64,000 bases of DNA, taken from positions 3,782,001 to 3,846,000 of the forward strand of contig NZ_CP045643.1 of assembly GCF_009498275.1 (NCBI RefSeq). The letters run 5' to 3'. The translations under genes and the position numbers were made by a program. Source of the stretch: Streptomyces fagopyri (GTDB lineage: Bacteria; Actinomycetota; Actinomycetes; Streptomycetales; Streptomycetaceae). Position 1 is the first letter of the stretch. Every line of letters begins with the position of its first letter. Under the pieces are notes generated by a model that was given only the letters and a program-made list of their open reading frames with translations, did no database searches and was not told where the DNA came from. Positions 18,067 to 26,460 of the stretch are shown here, piece by piece.

Positions 18067-19365
18067 TCAGCGGATCGCGTCCAGCAGGGCCGCCGCGGTG
18101 AAGAGCTCGACTCCGGCCGTGATGGCCGACTCGTCCGCGTCGAAGTCGCCGCGGTGCAGGTCACGCGTGGTGCGCTCGCCCGGTGTACGGACTCCGAGGC
18201 GGGCCATCGCGCCGGGCACGTGCTCCAGGTACCAGGAGAAGTCCTCGCCGCCGAGGCTCTGCTCGGTGTCCTCGACGGAGTACGGGCCGCGCCGTGAGGT
18301 CATGGCGTCGTGGAGCAGCTCCGTGACCGCGGGGTCGTTGACGACCGGCGGGACGCCCCGGATGTAGTTGATCTCGGACTTGGCGCGGTACAGGTTCGCG
18401 ATCTCGTCGATGGCCTCGTGCACCAGGTCGGGTGCCTGCCGCCACGCCTCGAGGTCGAGGCAGCGTACGGTCCCGGAGAGCTCGGCGTGCTGCGGGATGA
18501 CGTTGCAGGCGTGCCCGGACTCGATCCGTCCCCAGGTCACCGCGAGCCCGCTGCGGGCGTCCACGCGCCGGGCGACGAGGGACGGCACGTCGGTGACGAC
18601 GCGCGCGGCGGCGGTGACGAGGTCGGTCGTGAGGTGGGGGCGCGCGGTGTGGCCGCCGGCGCCGTCGAGCGAGACCTCCAGCCGGTCGCAGGCGGAGGTG
18701 ATGGGACCGTGCCGCAGTCCGATCCGCCCGGCGTCGACCTTCGGGTCGCAGTGCACGCCGATGATCCGCCCCACGCCCTCCAGCACTCCGGAGTCGATGG
18801 CGTCGGGCGCGCCGCCGGGCAGGACCTCTTCGGCGGGCTGGAAGATCAGCCGTACCGGATGCGGCAGGAGCCCCTGGCGGTGCAGGTCGGCGAGGACGAG
18901 CCCGGCGCCGAGGACGACGGTGGTGTGCACGTCGTGGCCGCAGGCGTGCGCGCGGTCGGGCACGGTCGAGCGGTACGCGCAGTCACTCTTCGTGTCGGGG
19001 ATGGGCAGGGCGTCGATGTCGGCGCGCAGCGCGAGCATGCCGCGTCCGCCGTCGACGACCCCGTCCCGTGCGCCGGCGCGTACGCGGTCACCTTCCCCGG
19101 TCCGCTCGCCCTCCCCCGCGCCGTCGGCGTCGTCGATCCCGATGTCGCAGATGAGTCCGGTCCCGATGGCGAGCACGCGGGGCTTGAGGCCCGCCTGCTC
19201 CAGACGTGCCTTGAGTGCCGCGGTGGCGCGGAACTCGTGGTTGCCGAGCTCCGGGTGCATGTGCATGTCGCGCCGGAACGCGATCAGCTCGGCACGCAGG
19301 GCGTCGGGCAGGGTGCCGGGGAGCACGGCTCCCCCGGGAACATCGGCCTCGTACTCTCGGGACAT
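18067..19365 (-). CDS. M20-family amidohydrolase / peptidase
   Basis: 432 residues of the M20D (amidohydrolase, IAA-amino-acid hydrolase-like) group: zinc enzymes that split N-acyl amino acids or similar amides. Motifs are R-A-D-I-D-A-L-P, H-A-C-G-H-D-V-H, Q-P-A-E-E (metal ligand and base) and G-G-E-D-F-S-W-Y near the end. An acidic, Gly-rich insertion of about 30 residues (D-G-A-G-E-G-E-R and on) sits between strands before R-A-D-I-D and is not part of the family core. I prefer the ATG at 19365, with AAAGGG 11 bases upstream, over GTG 19377, which abuts the same purine stretch. Confidence 0.88.
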   Translation of the reverse strand: MSREYEADVPGGAVLPGTLPDALRAELIAFRRDMHMHPELGNHEFRATAALKARLEQAGLKPRVLAIGTGLICDIGIDDADGAGEGERTGEGDRVRAGARDGVVDGGRGMLALRADIDALPIPDTKSDCAYRSTVPDRAHACGHDVHTTVVLGAGLVLADLHRQGLLPHPVRLIFQPAEEVLPGGAPDAIDSGVLEGVGRIIGVHCDPKVDAGRIGLRHGPITSACDRLEVSLDGAGGHTARPHLTTDLVTAAARVVTDVPSLVARRVDARSGLAVTWGRIESGHACNVIPQHAELSGTVRCLDLEAWRQAPDLVHEAIDEIANLYRAKSEINYIRGVPPVVNDPAVTELLHDAMTSRRGPYSVEDTEQSLGGEDFSWYLEHVPGAMARLGVRTPGERTTRDLHRGDFDADESAITAGVELFTAAALLDAIR

Positions 19366-20131
19366 CAATTGGTTCACCCTTTGAAGGGTAGGGCGACGGG
19401 GCGGCCAACTGACCCACGATCAACAAAAGTTCAGCCCGTCAGGGGAAGAAACTTGGCCGCGCGACGCATAGGTTTCAGGTGGGATGGGTACGCTCGCCCG
19501 TCTTTCCGGACGATGAGATCTTGAGCCAGACGGTATGCGCGCCCTGCCCGGGCCGCATCCCGGCCGAAGGCCGACCGGCGTGCGATGGGAACGGCGGCCG
19601 ACTGCTGCCGCGTCCGAACCGATGACCGACTGCGGTGACGGTCCGTGACCATGGGGGTGTCGCGGGTCCCTTGATGCGGGCCGCCTACCCTCTGCTCGAT
19701 CCAGTCCGCCGGGGCTGCCCGCGGACTCCCATAGGGGAACGCTCGGGGTGTCCGAGCCCATTCCCGTACCCTACGGTCCCACAGACCCGGCCAAGATCAT
19801 GCGCATGGATGCCCGGACACCAGTCCCCGTCGACCCGGGCGCGAGGGGCCGCCGGTTTTCACGTCCGGCCGAGCGGGGGATGTCCCGGGGCTCCCGATCG
19901 ACGGACGGCCGCCCGCGCCGTCCCCCGGCGCCGGACGCCCTCCGTGACGTAAAGGAGCGGGAGGGACTCGCAGGGCCTGGAAGGACCTCGCAGGGTCTGG
20001 AAGTGCTTGGAAGTGCCTTGAAGGACCTGGACGGCCCAGTGGTCGTGGCCGCCAGGTCCTGCGCGTGCTCCTGCTCGTGCCCGTGCCGGGCGGCGTTCTC
20101 GGGGCGTGGGGCAGCGAACGGGCCGTGCGCC
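19366..20131. other. 766-bp region without a convincing gene
   Basis: The part next to the amidohydrolase (19366-19470) is AT-richer and probably holds its promoter. From GTG 19748, preceded by AGGGGA, a frame opens with M-S-E-P-I-P-V-P-Y-G-P-T-D-P and good codon use for about 45 codons. It then loses coding character and runs through an imperfect GGAAGGACC/GGAAGTGC repeat stretch near 19979-20035 into sequence antisense to the next gene. This may be a decayed gene start. No RNA gene was recognised. Confidence 0.4.
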
Positions 20132-20821
20132 TCACCGTGCCGTGTCGGGCCGCCCGTACTCCGCTCGCGGCGACCCGAGCCGTCGGGCGACGAGGGCGAG
20201 CCAGCCGCCGGGGCTGTAGGGAGCCGGCGGGTCGACCTCCATGCCCAGTTCGGCGACGGCCAGGGCGTGGTCGGACTCGTCCAGGTCCAGGGCGAGGAGC
20301 TCGTGCAGTTCGCCGGCCAGACGGGCGACGAGCTGAGGGTGGGTGCCGGCGGCGTAGTCGTCCACGGCGGCGTCGTGGTCGTCGAACTCGTCCGGCATGT
20401 CCTGGGAGAACCAGCCGCCGAGGAACTGGCCGAGTTCGGGGAAGCGGGCGTGCCATTCCCAGTGGGTGGCGGGGATGGCCGGGGGCGGCGCCTCACCGGT
20501 CTCGACGCTGTGCCTGATGTGGTCGGCGAGACAGGACAGCCACTGCTGGACGTCCGGCTCGGGAAGCCCGACGTCCGGGATCGCGTAGAACTCGCCGAGG
20601 CGCAGGCGGAGCCGGCCGGGCGGGTTGCGGGCGTACTCCCGCAGCTGGGCCTCCGCCGTGGCCAGCGCCCAGGGGCGGGTGTGCCAGGTGTGGCGGAGGT
20701 AGGCGGTCAGGGCCCGGCCGGGGGTGTCCGGGGTGTCGTCGGCGGGCTGTCCGGCGTAGGCGCGGATCACCTGGTCCAGTTCGCCGTGGCGGCGGTCGTG
20801 TTCTAGGGGGCTCAGGGACAC
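20132..20821 (-). CDS. CdiI_2-type contact-dependent-inhibition immunity protein
   Basis: 229 residues, cytoplasmic. The second half contains F-P-E-L-G-Q-F-L-G-G-W-F-S-Q-D, the hallmark of the CdiI_2 immunity family, followed by helices rich in Asp/Glu/Leu. The first half (L-T-A-Y-L-R-H-T-W ... L-A-D-H-I-R-H-S-V) may be a related or additional domain. The GTG start has GAGG 9 bases upstream. It lies 20 bases after the orphan RNase A-like toxin fragment, in the toxin-immunity order typical of polymorphic toxin loci. Immunity proteins bind and block the cognate toxin; the partner here is inferred from position only. Confidence 0.72.
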   Translation of the reverse strand: MSLSPLEHDRRHGELDQVIRAYAGQPADDTPDTPGRALTAYLRHTWHTRPWALATAEAQLREYARNPPGRLRLRLGEFYAIPDVGLPEPDVQQWLSCLADHIRHSVETGEAPPPAIPATHWEWHARFPELGQFLGGWFSQDMPDEFDDHDAAVDDYAAGTHPQLVARLAGELHELLALDLDESDHALAVAELGMEVDPPAPYSPGGWLALVARRLGSPRAEYGRPDTAR

Positions 20822-20841
20822 GGTGATCAGCCTCTACGGGT

Positions 20842-21150
20842 CTACAGGAAGGTGGGGAAGGTGGCGTGGACGACGAAGCCGTGCGGGCGGGTCGCGTCGC
20901 GCCTGAGCACCACGCGGGCCGCGCGTACGTCCACGGGGTCGCGGCCCGCCAGCATCATCGCCTGCAGCAGGACCCGGCCGACCGGCTCGGAACGCGAGGG
21001 CCAGGACGCCTCGATCGTCAGACGGGGGCGGGTGGACCGGGCGAGCCAGCGGTGGATGAGCTGCTCGTTGGCGGTGACGACCTGCTGGGTGGCCCATTGG
21101 GCGGTTTCGCGGTCGGGGTAGGTGGCGGAGCGGGTCGGACGAGCGGTCAT
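20842..21150 (-). CDS. orphan RNase A-like toxin fragment
   Basis: 102 residues matching the C-terminal two thirds of bacterial RNase A-like (CdiA-CT type) toxin domains: T-Y-P-D-R-E-T-A-Q-W-A, then I-H-R-W-L-A, then V-R-A-A-R-V-V-L-R-R-D and the closing F-V-V-H-A-T-F-P. The family's N-terminal G-G-H-T-I-x-x-H-V-G segment, which holds a catalytic His, is missing, and no WXG or trafficking region precedes it. GGGAG stands 5 bases before the ATG, so it is probably still translated. It is most simply a displaced cassette left by module exchange. Whether it has activity is doubtful. Confidence 0.68.
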   Translation of the reverse strand: MTARPTRSATYPDRETAQWATQQVVTANEQLIHRWLARSTRPRLTIEASWPSRSEPVGRVLLQAMMLAGRDPVDVRAARVVLRRDATRPHGFVVHATFPTFL

Positions 21151-21240
21151 GAGTGCTCCCGCTGCTAGTGATCGTTGACAGTGTCGATGAGTTCCTGGAG
21201 CCGGTCACGGCTGGTCCGAGAGAGGCGCTCCTCCCCGCGT

Positions 21241-21266
21241 GGCGTCTTCACGTGGCGTCTTCACGT
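21241..21266. repeat. 13-bp direct tandem repeat across the immunity-gene stop codon
   Basis: GGCGTCTTCACGT occurs twice in tandem, with partial copies on both sides. The TGA stop of the 21261 gene lies inside it. In the same frame after the stop, about 30 further codons stay open and end at D-T-V-N-D-H-stop near 21165, so the gene may once have been longer. Confidence 0.7.
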
Positions 21267-21860
21267 GGCGTCGAAGGACCAGAAGAGGCCGATCTCCGTG
21301 TCGGTCACCGCGACCAGACCGAGATCCCAGTCGTACTGGGATACGGGCGTGCAGCCGGTGATCGCCTCATAGAAGTCCGGAGCGTCGACGGCGCTGTCCG
21401 TGCTCACGCCCGGGAGCCCGGCATTCGTGTAGAAGGAGGTTCCCTCCGGGAAGCGGGACAGGACCGCCCGCGCCTTCCGCTCGAGCTCCGGGCGACGGGT
21501 CTCGAAGTTGTTGCGGGCGCGTTCCTTGGGGACATCCAGCCAGGTGGTGGACAGCACGACGAGCAGCCTCTCCACCGACGTCCGGGGCACCGCCCTCAGT
21601 CCACGCCGCCACCCGACCCCGCCCTCCGGATCGGAGGGCGGCAGGACGAAGGGGAAGAACGTGTGCTCCAGGCGTTCCTCCTCGCCTTCGTCGGCGTCGA
21701 GCCACCTCCAGGACCGTGGATCCGTCACCTCCCTGCGCATGACCGCCTCAGCATCCCGCACCCAGTCCTGGTGTTCGCGGGGCCCCACCAACACGTACGA
21801 GTACCGCCGCTCGTACATGCTGAGCGCCTCGGCCCAGGTCTCGGCGTCCAGGGTCGGCAT
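21261..21860 (-). CDS. probable immunity protein for the RNase A-like toxin
   Basis: 199 residues, no signal peptide or membrane helix, acidic with many Trp, Glu and Arg residues. No family is recognised from sequence alone. It lies 87 bases downstream of the toxin gene on the same strand, the position cognate immunity genes normally take. The last residues W-S-F-D-A-T end inside a 13-bp tandem repeat, so the present C-terminus may be shortened. The function is inferred from context; it could instead be an unrelated small protein. Confidence 0.55.
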   Translation of the reverse strand: MPTLDAETWAEALSMYERRYSYVLVGPREHQDWVRDAEAVMRREVTDPRSWRWLDADEGEEERLEHTFFPFVLPPSDPEGGVGWRRGLRAVPRTSVERLLVVLSTTWLDVPKERARNNFETRRPELERKARAVLSRFPEGTSFYTNAGLPGVSTDSAVDAPDFYEAITGCTPVSQYDWDLGLVAVTDTEIGLFWSFDAT

Positions 21861-21947
21861 CGCAGCTCCTTGTGACGGTCGGGTTCGGTGAGGGGACGGG
21901 AGACGGGAGGTCAGCCTATTCGGGGCCGGTGCGGGCCGGATCGGGGC

Positions 21948-23699
21948 CTATTCGGGCATGGAGGTGACCACGACGAAGGGTGGGTTGAGACCGGGGTCGT
22001 ATTTGAGGCGGGTGGCAACGCCGTGTGCGTCTGCCACCGGGGTCGACCGGCCATTGACCACTCTCGAGGTGCGGCCCGTCACCGGGGCCACGGCCAGCGG
22101 GCTGGTCGCGGCCGGGCCCACCGCGCTGACCTGGAAGACCTTGGTCGGCGGGTCGGGAGGGGGCCCGGTCGCCAGCCACGCGTCGATGTCGCCGCTCTTC
22201 TGCCGGATACAGTCCTGGGTGTACTTCTGGGCCGAAGCGAGGTCGACGAAGCTCGATGCCGCCGGGATCTTCGGCTCGCCGTTCCCCTTGGCCTGGTCGC
22301 GCAACCGCTGCAGGAGCTGGGCGTCGGTCTTGCCCACATGCTTGTCGATGGTGTGACCACCGCCGAGGTCCTCGGCCATCGCCAGGTCGATCGTGTACCT
22401 GTACGGGAACGGGTTCTCCCCGTTAAGCAGCTTGTGCTCCTTCTTGAACTCGTTCATCGACCGGCCGCCGAGTGCCTCGGCCCTGGCCTCCTCGGCTCTG
22501 AACGTGGGCGCGCTCCTGAGCGCCTCGTCCAGTTCCCACTCCAGCTCGCGGAGTGTGCCGGCCGCATCGCTGAACTTCTGCTGGTAGATCTCGACGGCCT
22601 TGTCCGCGGCCGCCCGGTCCATGTGCTGGCGGAACGTCATGACCAACTTGCCGAACATGGCGCTGCCCGCGAGTTCGAGCAGTTCCACCGGGTCAAGCCC
22701 GGTCGTCAGGTCCGCCACCATCCCTTTGGCCGCGGTCCTGGCCAGGTTGGTGGTGGTCTCCCGGCAGGTCTTCGCCACCTGGGCCAGGTCGTCGCAGGTC
22801 TTCTGGACGGTGTCGGCGGTGTGGTGCAGAACTTCCAGGATCGGGCGGCGTTGGGCGGGCGCCACCGTTCCCGAGGTCTTCCAGCTGCGGCCGCCCCGCT
22901 GGGCGATGTCGCCCAGCGCGTCACGGTTACGGCCCCACGCGGTGGTTCCCCAGATCGCCTGGCAGAACGACTTCATCGCGCCCTGCCACTCACTGCTGCC
23001 CTGCGGGTCCGTCATGTAACTGATGGCGGAGGTGAAGTCGTCGCCCGCCTTCAAGGCCGCGCTCCCGGCCTCGCGCCACGCGGTGGCCATCCCCTTGAGG
23101 TCGTCCTCGCGGGCGCCCGGGGTGATCTCGTGGGTCTTGCCTAGGTTGAGCCCGTACTCGACGGCCGGCCCGATGACGTCCGCGAGGAAGTCCGGGATCT
23201 CACCGAGCGCCCCGGAGACCGCCCAGGAGTCGGCGTCCTCTCCCGTCCCGATCCACTTGATGTCGTTGACCTTGCCGTGGTCGGGCTCCTTGTCGATGAC
23301 GACCGGGGGTGCGCGGCGCGGCGGCGGCCCCTGCATGCGGCGCGCGAACCAGTCCGCCGCCAGGTAGTTGTTGGCCGTCACCGTCAGTCCGACCGCGACG
23401 CCGCCGACGCTCACCACGCTGGTCGCCCAGGTCTTGATGAACTTCTCGGTGATCTCCATGTACACATGGGCGAAGGAGTCAGGACCCCACCCGGTACCTG
23501 CCGACTGGCTGTAGTGATTCAGCGCCTCGACCAGCTGGGTCACGCCCTTGTCGTAGTCGAATTGCCCGTCACGAACCACCGCCGACGAGTAGTACAGGTG
23601 CGGCGGCCGCACATCGAACCCACCGCTGCTGCCGGGCGGCGTTGGTTTCAACTGGTCCCGCTCCCGCTTGCGTTGGGCGTCGCTGGGACGGTCGGCCAT
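21948..23699 (-). CDS. WXG-type polymorphic toxin with RNase A-like C-terminal domain
   Basis: 583 residues. A charged N-terminus is followed by a WXG-like helical region (G-W-G-P-D-S-F near residue 65) and a Gly/Val-rich hydrophobic helix. A long helical middle section spans about 150-400. The toxin domain is about 440-583, with G-G-G-H-T-I-D-K-H-V-G-K-T-D (His449), then A-S-S-F-V-D-L-A-S-A-Q, D-A-W-L-A, V-A-T-R-L-K-Y-D-P and F-V-V-V-T-S-M-P. This order matches the bacterial RNase A-like CdiA-CT family, whose members degrade RNA in target cells. The ATG overlaps the WXG100 stop by one base. Export by a type VII (ESX-like) system encoded elsewhere is inferred. Confidence 0.75.
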   Translation of the reverse strand: MADRPSDAQRKRERDQLKPTPPGSSGGFDVRPPHLYYSSAVVRDGQFDYDKGVTQLVEALNHYSQSAGTGWGPDSFAHVYMEITEKFIKTWATSVVSVGGVAVGLTVTANNYLAADWFARRMQGPPPRRAPPVVIDKEPDHGKVNDIKWIGTGEDADSWAVSGALGEIPDFLADVIGPAVEYGLNLGKTHEITPGAREDDLKGMATAWREAGSAALKAGDDFTSAISYMTDPQGSSEWQGAMKSFCQAIWGTTAWGRNRDALGDIAQRGGRSWKTSGTVAPAQRRPILEVLHHTADTVQKTCDDLAQVAKTCRETTTNLARTAAKGMVADLTTGLDPVELLELAGSAMFGKLVMTFRQHMDRAAADKAVEIYQQKFSDAAGTLRELEWELDEALRSAPTFRAEEARAEALGGRSMNEFKKEHKLLNGENPFPYRYTIDLAMAEDLGGGHTIDKHVGKTDAQLLQRLRDQAKGNGEPKIPAASSFVDLASAQKYTQDCIRQKSGDIDAWLATGPPPDPPTKVFQVSAVGPAATSPLAVAPVTGRTSRVVNGRSTPVADAHGVATRLKYDPGLNPPFVVVTSMPE

Positions 23700-24007
23700 C
23701 AGACCGCCCCCCAGCCCCGCAGCACCGCCCGGTGCGCCGCCGTGTAGTTGGCGTGGCCCGTCGTGACGTATGCGTGCAGCCATTTCTGGGCCGCTTGGAG
23801 GTCCTGCGCCGAGCGGTCCCACTCGTCGAGCTTGTCGACGAAGACCTCGCGGGCCTCGCCCTCCCAGGAGAGGACGACGGGGACGGCTCGGTCGTACAGG
23901 TCGTCCAGTCCGCCGTTGAGCTTCTTGAGGATGTCCTCCAGCTCGACGGCGAGGTCGTGAAGGGTGGTGAAGGAGACGGCTATGTGGTCGTCGTCGGCCT
24001 GCCGCAT
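23699..24007 (-). CDS. WXG100-like protein, partner of the toxin
   Basis: 102 residues, helical hairpin with W-E-G at 48-50 in the turn, the WXG100 (EsxA/B-like) hallmark. The size is typical. Such proteins form heterodimers or chaperone partners for type VII effectors. Its stop codon overlaps the toxin start (TGATG), so the two are translationally coupled, supporting a direct partnership. No ATPase or membrane component of a secretion machine is encoded near it. Confidence 0.78.
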   Translation of the reverse strand: MRQADDDHIAVSFTTLHDLAVELEDILKKLNGGLDDLYDRAVPVVLSWEGEAREVFVDKLDEWDRSAQDLQAAQKWLHAYVTTGHANYTAAHRAVLRGWGAV

Positions 24008-24053
24008 GTTTCCCCCGGTACGTGAGAAGTGCCTCGTCGTGGTCGGTGCGAGG

Positions 24054-24479
24054 TCAGAGGGCGTCGAGGCCGCTGCTCGGGCGCGCGGGCGGGCTCGTTC
24101 GCGCGGCGTCCGGGTTCGGCGTGGACAGCCGGTCGACCTCGCCGCCCACGTCCACGTGGATCTGCCGCATCCCCTCGACCACGGCCAGTTCCCGCTCCGT
24201 GAAGCCGTCCCGGCTCAGCCGCACGGCCCGCGCGAGGTGCGTCATCACTTCACGGATGCGTACGGCGTCCTCGGTCGCCGCGCGGTGGAACTCGCGGTAC
24301 GCCGTCGCCGCCGGGCCCCGCCAGTCCGCCTCGATGCGGTCGACGACCGCGTCCATGCGCTTGACCTGCTGGTCCAGGTGATCGCGCATGGCGTCGAGGT
24401 CGCCTGCCAGCTTCGTCAGGCCCTCGTGGGAGGCTCGCAGATCTTTCGGGCCGCCCTGACGGCCCGTACGGTCTCCCAC
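24054..24479 (-). CDS. WXG100-like protein, first gene of the toxin locus
   Basis: 141 residues. Two long amphipathic helices flank W-R-G (53-55) in E-A-D-W-R-G-P-A-A-T-A-Y-R-E-F, a clear WXG100 pattern. The tail after residue 105 is proline/serine-rich and disordered. It is probably the heterodimer partner of the next WXG100-like protein, 46 bases downstream. It heads the leftward toxin operon (two WXG proteins, toxin, immunity). Confidence 0.78.
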   Translation of the reverse strand: MGDRTGRQGGPKDLRASHEGLTKLAGDLDAMRDHLDQQVKRMDAVVDRIEADWRGPAATAYREFHRAATEDAVRIREVMTHLARAVRLSRDGFTERELAVVEGMRQIHVDVGGEVDRLSTPNPDAARTSPPARPSSGLDAL

Positions 24480-24558
24480 GCCGACCCCCGTCGCGTCGCT
24501 CGGTCAACTCGTCCGTTCGCACGGGTGACCCTAACAACTCACGCCGGGCACAGCCGGT

Positions 24559-25395
24559 TCACAGCGGTGTCTGCTCCGCCTCCAGCCGGTCGATCGCCCT
24601 GCGGGTCGCGTCGACGAACGTCCAGAAGAACGGGAGAAGCCCGGTCGCGCGGGTGGCGAGCGTGTTCTCGCCCTCGGCGAACATCGCGGTGCGCAGGGCC
24701 GTGGTCATCTCCAGCTGGGCGCCCATGCCGAGCCGGGTGCGGTTGCAGATGTTGCGCGGGGAGAGTCCCGCGATCTCCTCCTCGCCCGACGCCGTCACCG
24801 CGCGGATGCCCGCCGCGGTGAACTCCTCCACCAGGTACCGGCGGAAGGTGGGGTTGAGGCCGCCGACGAGGACGGCGGCGGCGCCTGGTTCCAGGCCGGC
24901 CTGCTCGGGCCTGCAGCCGTGCAGCGCGAGGACGTTGAGGCTGTCCGCGCACAGGGAGCGGGCGATCGCGTCGTCGCAGCGGGTCGAGGTGACGTGCAGG
25001 TCGGCGTTTCCGCTGCTCATCAGCCCTTCGAACATCCAGAAGCCGTGGACCGGTCCGGCGGGCGGAGTGGGCGAGAGGTCGGCGGGGTCGTAACCGGCTG
25101 TCGCCAGGCAGAGTTCCGAGGTCCCCCCTTCGATACCGCCGCCGTGCGGGGCGACGACCGTGGAGCGCGGCGAGGGGGCACGACCGGCCGCGCTCCGGCC
25201 GTCGGCCGGAGCGCGGCCGGAGCGCCGGACCCAGTCGATGCCCTCCGTCCAGGCGGGGTTCGCGTACAGGGCCGTGTTCGAGGCCGGTGCGACGCCTGCC
25301 GCGGGTGGGGAGGTCACCGTCGCGGCGGTCGTCACCGTGCTCGGGGCGGGCGTCTCCCCGAGCGCGGTGAGAACGGTACGGCGTCTGCTCTTCAT
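24559..25395 (-). CDS. poly-gamma-glutamate hydrolase family protein
   Basis: 278 residues. A twin-arginine-like or ordinary export signal is uncertain: M-K-S-R-R-R-T-V-L-T then an Ala/Thr/Pro-rich stretch. The catalytic part begins A-P-H-G-G-G-I-E, the zinc-binding motif of the phage-type gamma-PGA hydrolase family. Further on come N-V-L-A-L-H-G-C, L-V-G-G-L-N and S-P-R-N-I-C-N-R at the expected places. These zinc peptidases cut gamma-glutamyl bonds in poly-gamma-glutamate or similar polymers. It lies just upstream of the toxin operon on the same strand, and could help breach a capsule; that link is only positional. Confidence 0.78.
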   Translation of the reverse strand: MKSRRRTVLTALGETPAPSTVTTAATVTSPPAAGVAPASNTALYANPAWTEGIDWVRRSGRAPADGRSAAGRAPSPRSTVVAPHGGGIEGGTSELCLATAGYDPADLSPTPPAGPVHGFWMFEGLMSSGNADLHVTSTRCDDAIARSLCADSLNVLALHGCRPEQAGLEPGAAAVLVGGLNPTFRRYLVEEFTAAGIRAVTASGEEEIAGLSPRNICNRTRLGMGAQLEMTTALRTAMFAEGENTLATRATGLLPFFWTFVDATRRAIDRLEAEQTPL

Positions 25396-25409
25396 ATCGG
25401 CCGAGGATG

Positions 25410-26327
25410 TCAGCCGAAGCGGCCCGCCACATAGTCCGCCGTGCGCGGGTCCTCAGGGGTGCCGAAGATGTGTTCGGTGAGACCGTGTTCGACGATGCCG
25501 CCCGGGGTGCCCTGCTCCGCGAGGAAGAACGCGCACTGCTGGGAGACGCGCGCCGCCTGCTGCATGTTGTGCGTGACGATCACGACGGTCACCTGGCCCG
25601 CGAGTTCGTGGATGGTCTCCTCGACCCGGCGGGTGGACGTGGGGTCGAGCGCCGAGCACGGTTCGTCCATCAGCAGCACCTGGGGACGTACGGCCAGCGC
25701 ACGGGCGATGCACAGGCGCTGCTGCTGACCGCCGGAGAGCGCGCCGCCGGGCTGGCGGAGCCGGTCCCGTACCTCCTTCCACAGGCCTGCCCTGGTCAGG
25801 CTCTCCTCGACCAGCTCGTCCTTCTCCCGGCGGCCGGCACGAGTGCCCGTCAGACGCAGGCCCGCCACCACGTTGTCGTAGATCGACATGGCGGGGAACG
25901 GGTTGGGTTTCTGGAAGACCATGCCGATCCTGCGGCGGGCGTCGGTCAGACGGCGCTGCGGGGCGTAGATGTCCTCGCCGTCGAAGAGCACCTCGCCGCC
26001 CATCGCGGCCGACGGAATCAGCTCGTGCATCCGGTTGAGCGTGCGCAGGAACGTCGACTTGCCGCAGCCGGAGGGGCCGATCAGGGCGGTGACCTGACCG
26101 GCCGGCATGGTGAGGGAGACCCGGCGCAGCACCTGGTGGCTGCCGAACCAGGCCGAGACGGACCGTGCTTCGAGCGTCGCGGGCGCGGGGGCGCCGGGTC
26201 CGGACGCCAGGGGTGCCGCGGCCGGGACCGGTGGCAGCGGCTCGGTGTCGGCCACGGTGGCCAGGGGCGGGGTGGTCTCGGGTGCGGCGCTGTCAAGCGC
26301 GGCAATCGCATCGGTCACGTCGGGCAC
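25410..26327 (-). CDS. pstB: phosphate-type ABC transporter ATP-binding protein (PstB-like)
   Basis: 305 residues with an extra Pro/Ala-rich N-terminus of about 50 residues not found in normal PstB. The ATPase follows: Walker [21 protein letters not shown] typical of PstB, Q-loop F-Q-K-P-N-P-F-P, signature L-S-G-G-Q-Q-Q-R and Walker [13 protein letters not shown]. It couples ATP hydrolysis to import through PstC/PstA. Here it is about 8 kb from them, at the other end of the same-strand gene set, with two exported proteins and a sortase-like protein between. The gap to its neighbour carries 16-bp repeats. Confidence 0.88.
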   Translation of the reverse strand: MPDVTDAIAALDSAAPETTPPLATVADTEPLPPVPAAAPLASGPGAPAPATLEARSVSAWFGSHQVLRRVSLTMPAGQVTALIGPSGCGKSTFLRTLNRMHELIPSAAMGGEVLFDGEDIYAPQRRLTDARRRIGMVFQKPNPFPAMSIYDNVVAGLRLTGTRAGRREKDELVEESLTRAGLWKEVRDRLRQPGGALSGGQQQRLCIARALAVRPQVLLMDEPCSALDPTSTRRVEETIHELAGQVTVVIVTHNMQQAARVSQQCAFFLAEQGTPGGIVEHGLTEHIFGTPEDPRTADYVAGRFG

Positions 26328-26460
26328 CTCATGGCGGGGTCGGGTCGATCGGTCGGGCAGGACGGCGGTCGGGCGGCGGGCGGCGGGCGGCGGTCACACA
26401 GGCGGTCGGTCGGCCCGTCGGTCACGCACGCGGGCACGCGGGTCGGCGGGCGGGCGGGCC

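Noticed and set aside
19366..20131. tRNA or other stable RNA gene in the gap
   Set aside because: No cloverleaf arms, T-loop GGTTCGAATCC-like sequence or CCA end was found on either strand.
20834..21208. 124-codon minus-strand frame overlapping the toxin fragment
   Set aside because: Arg/Pro/His-rich shadow; the frame with the RNase A-like motifs has the ribosome-binding site.
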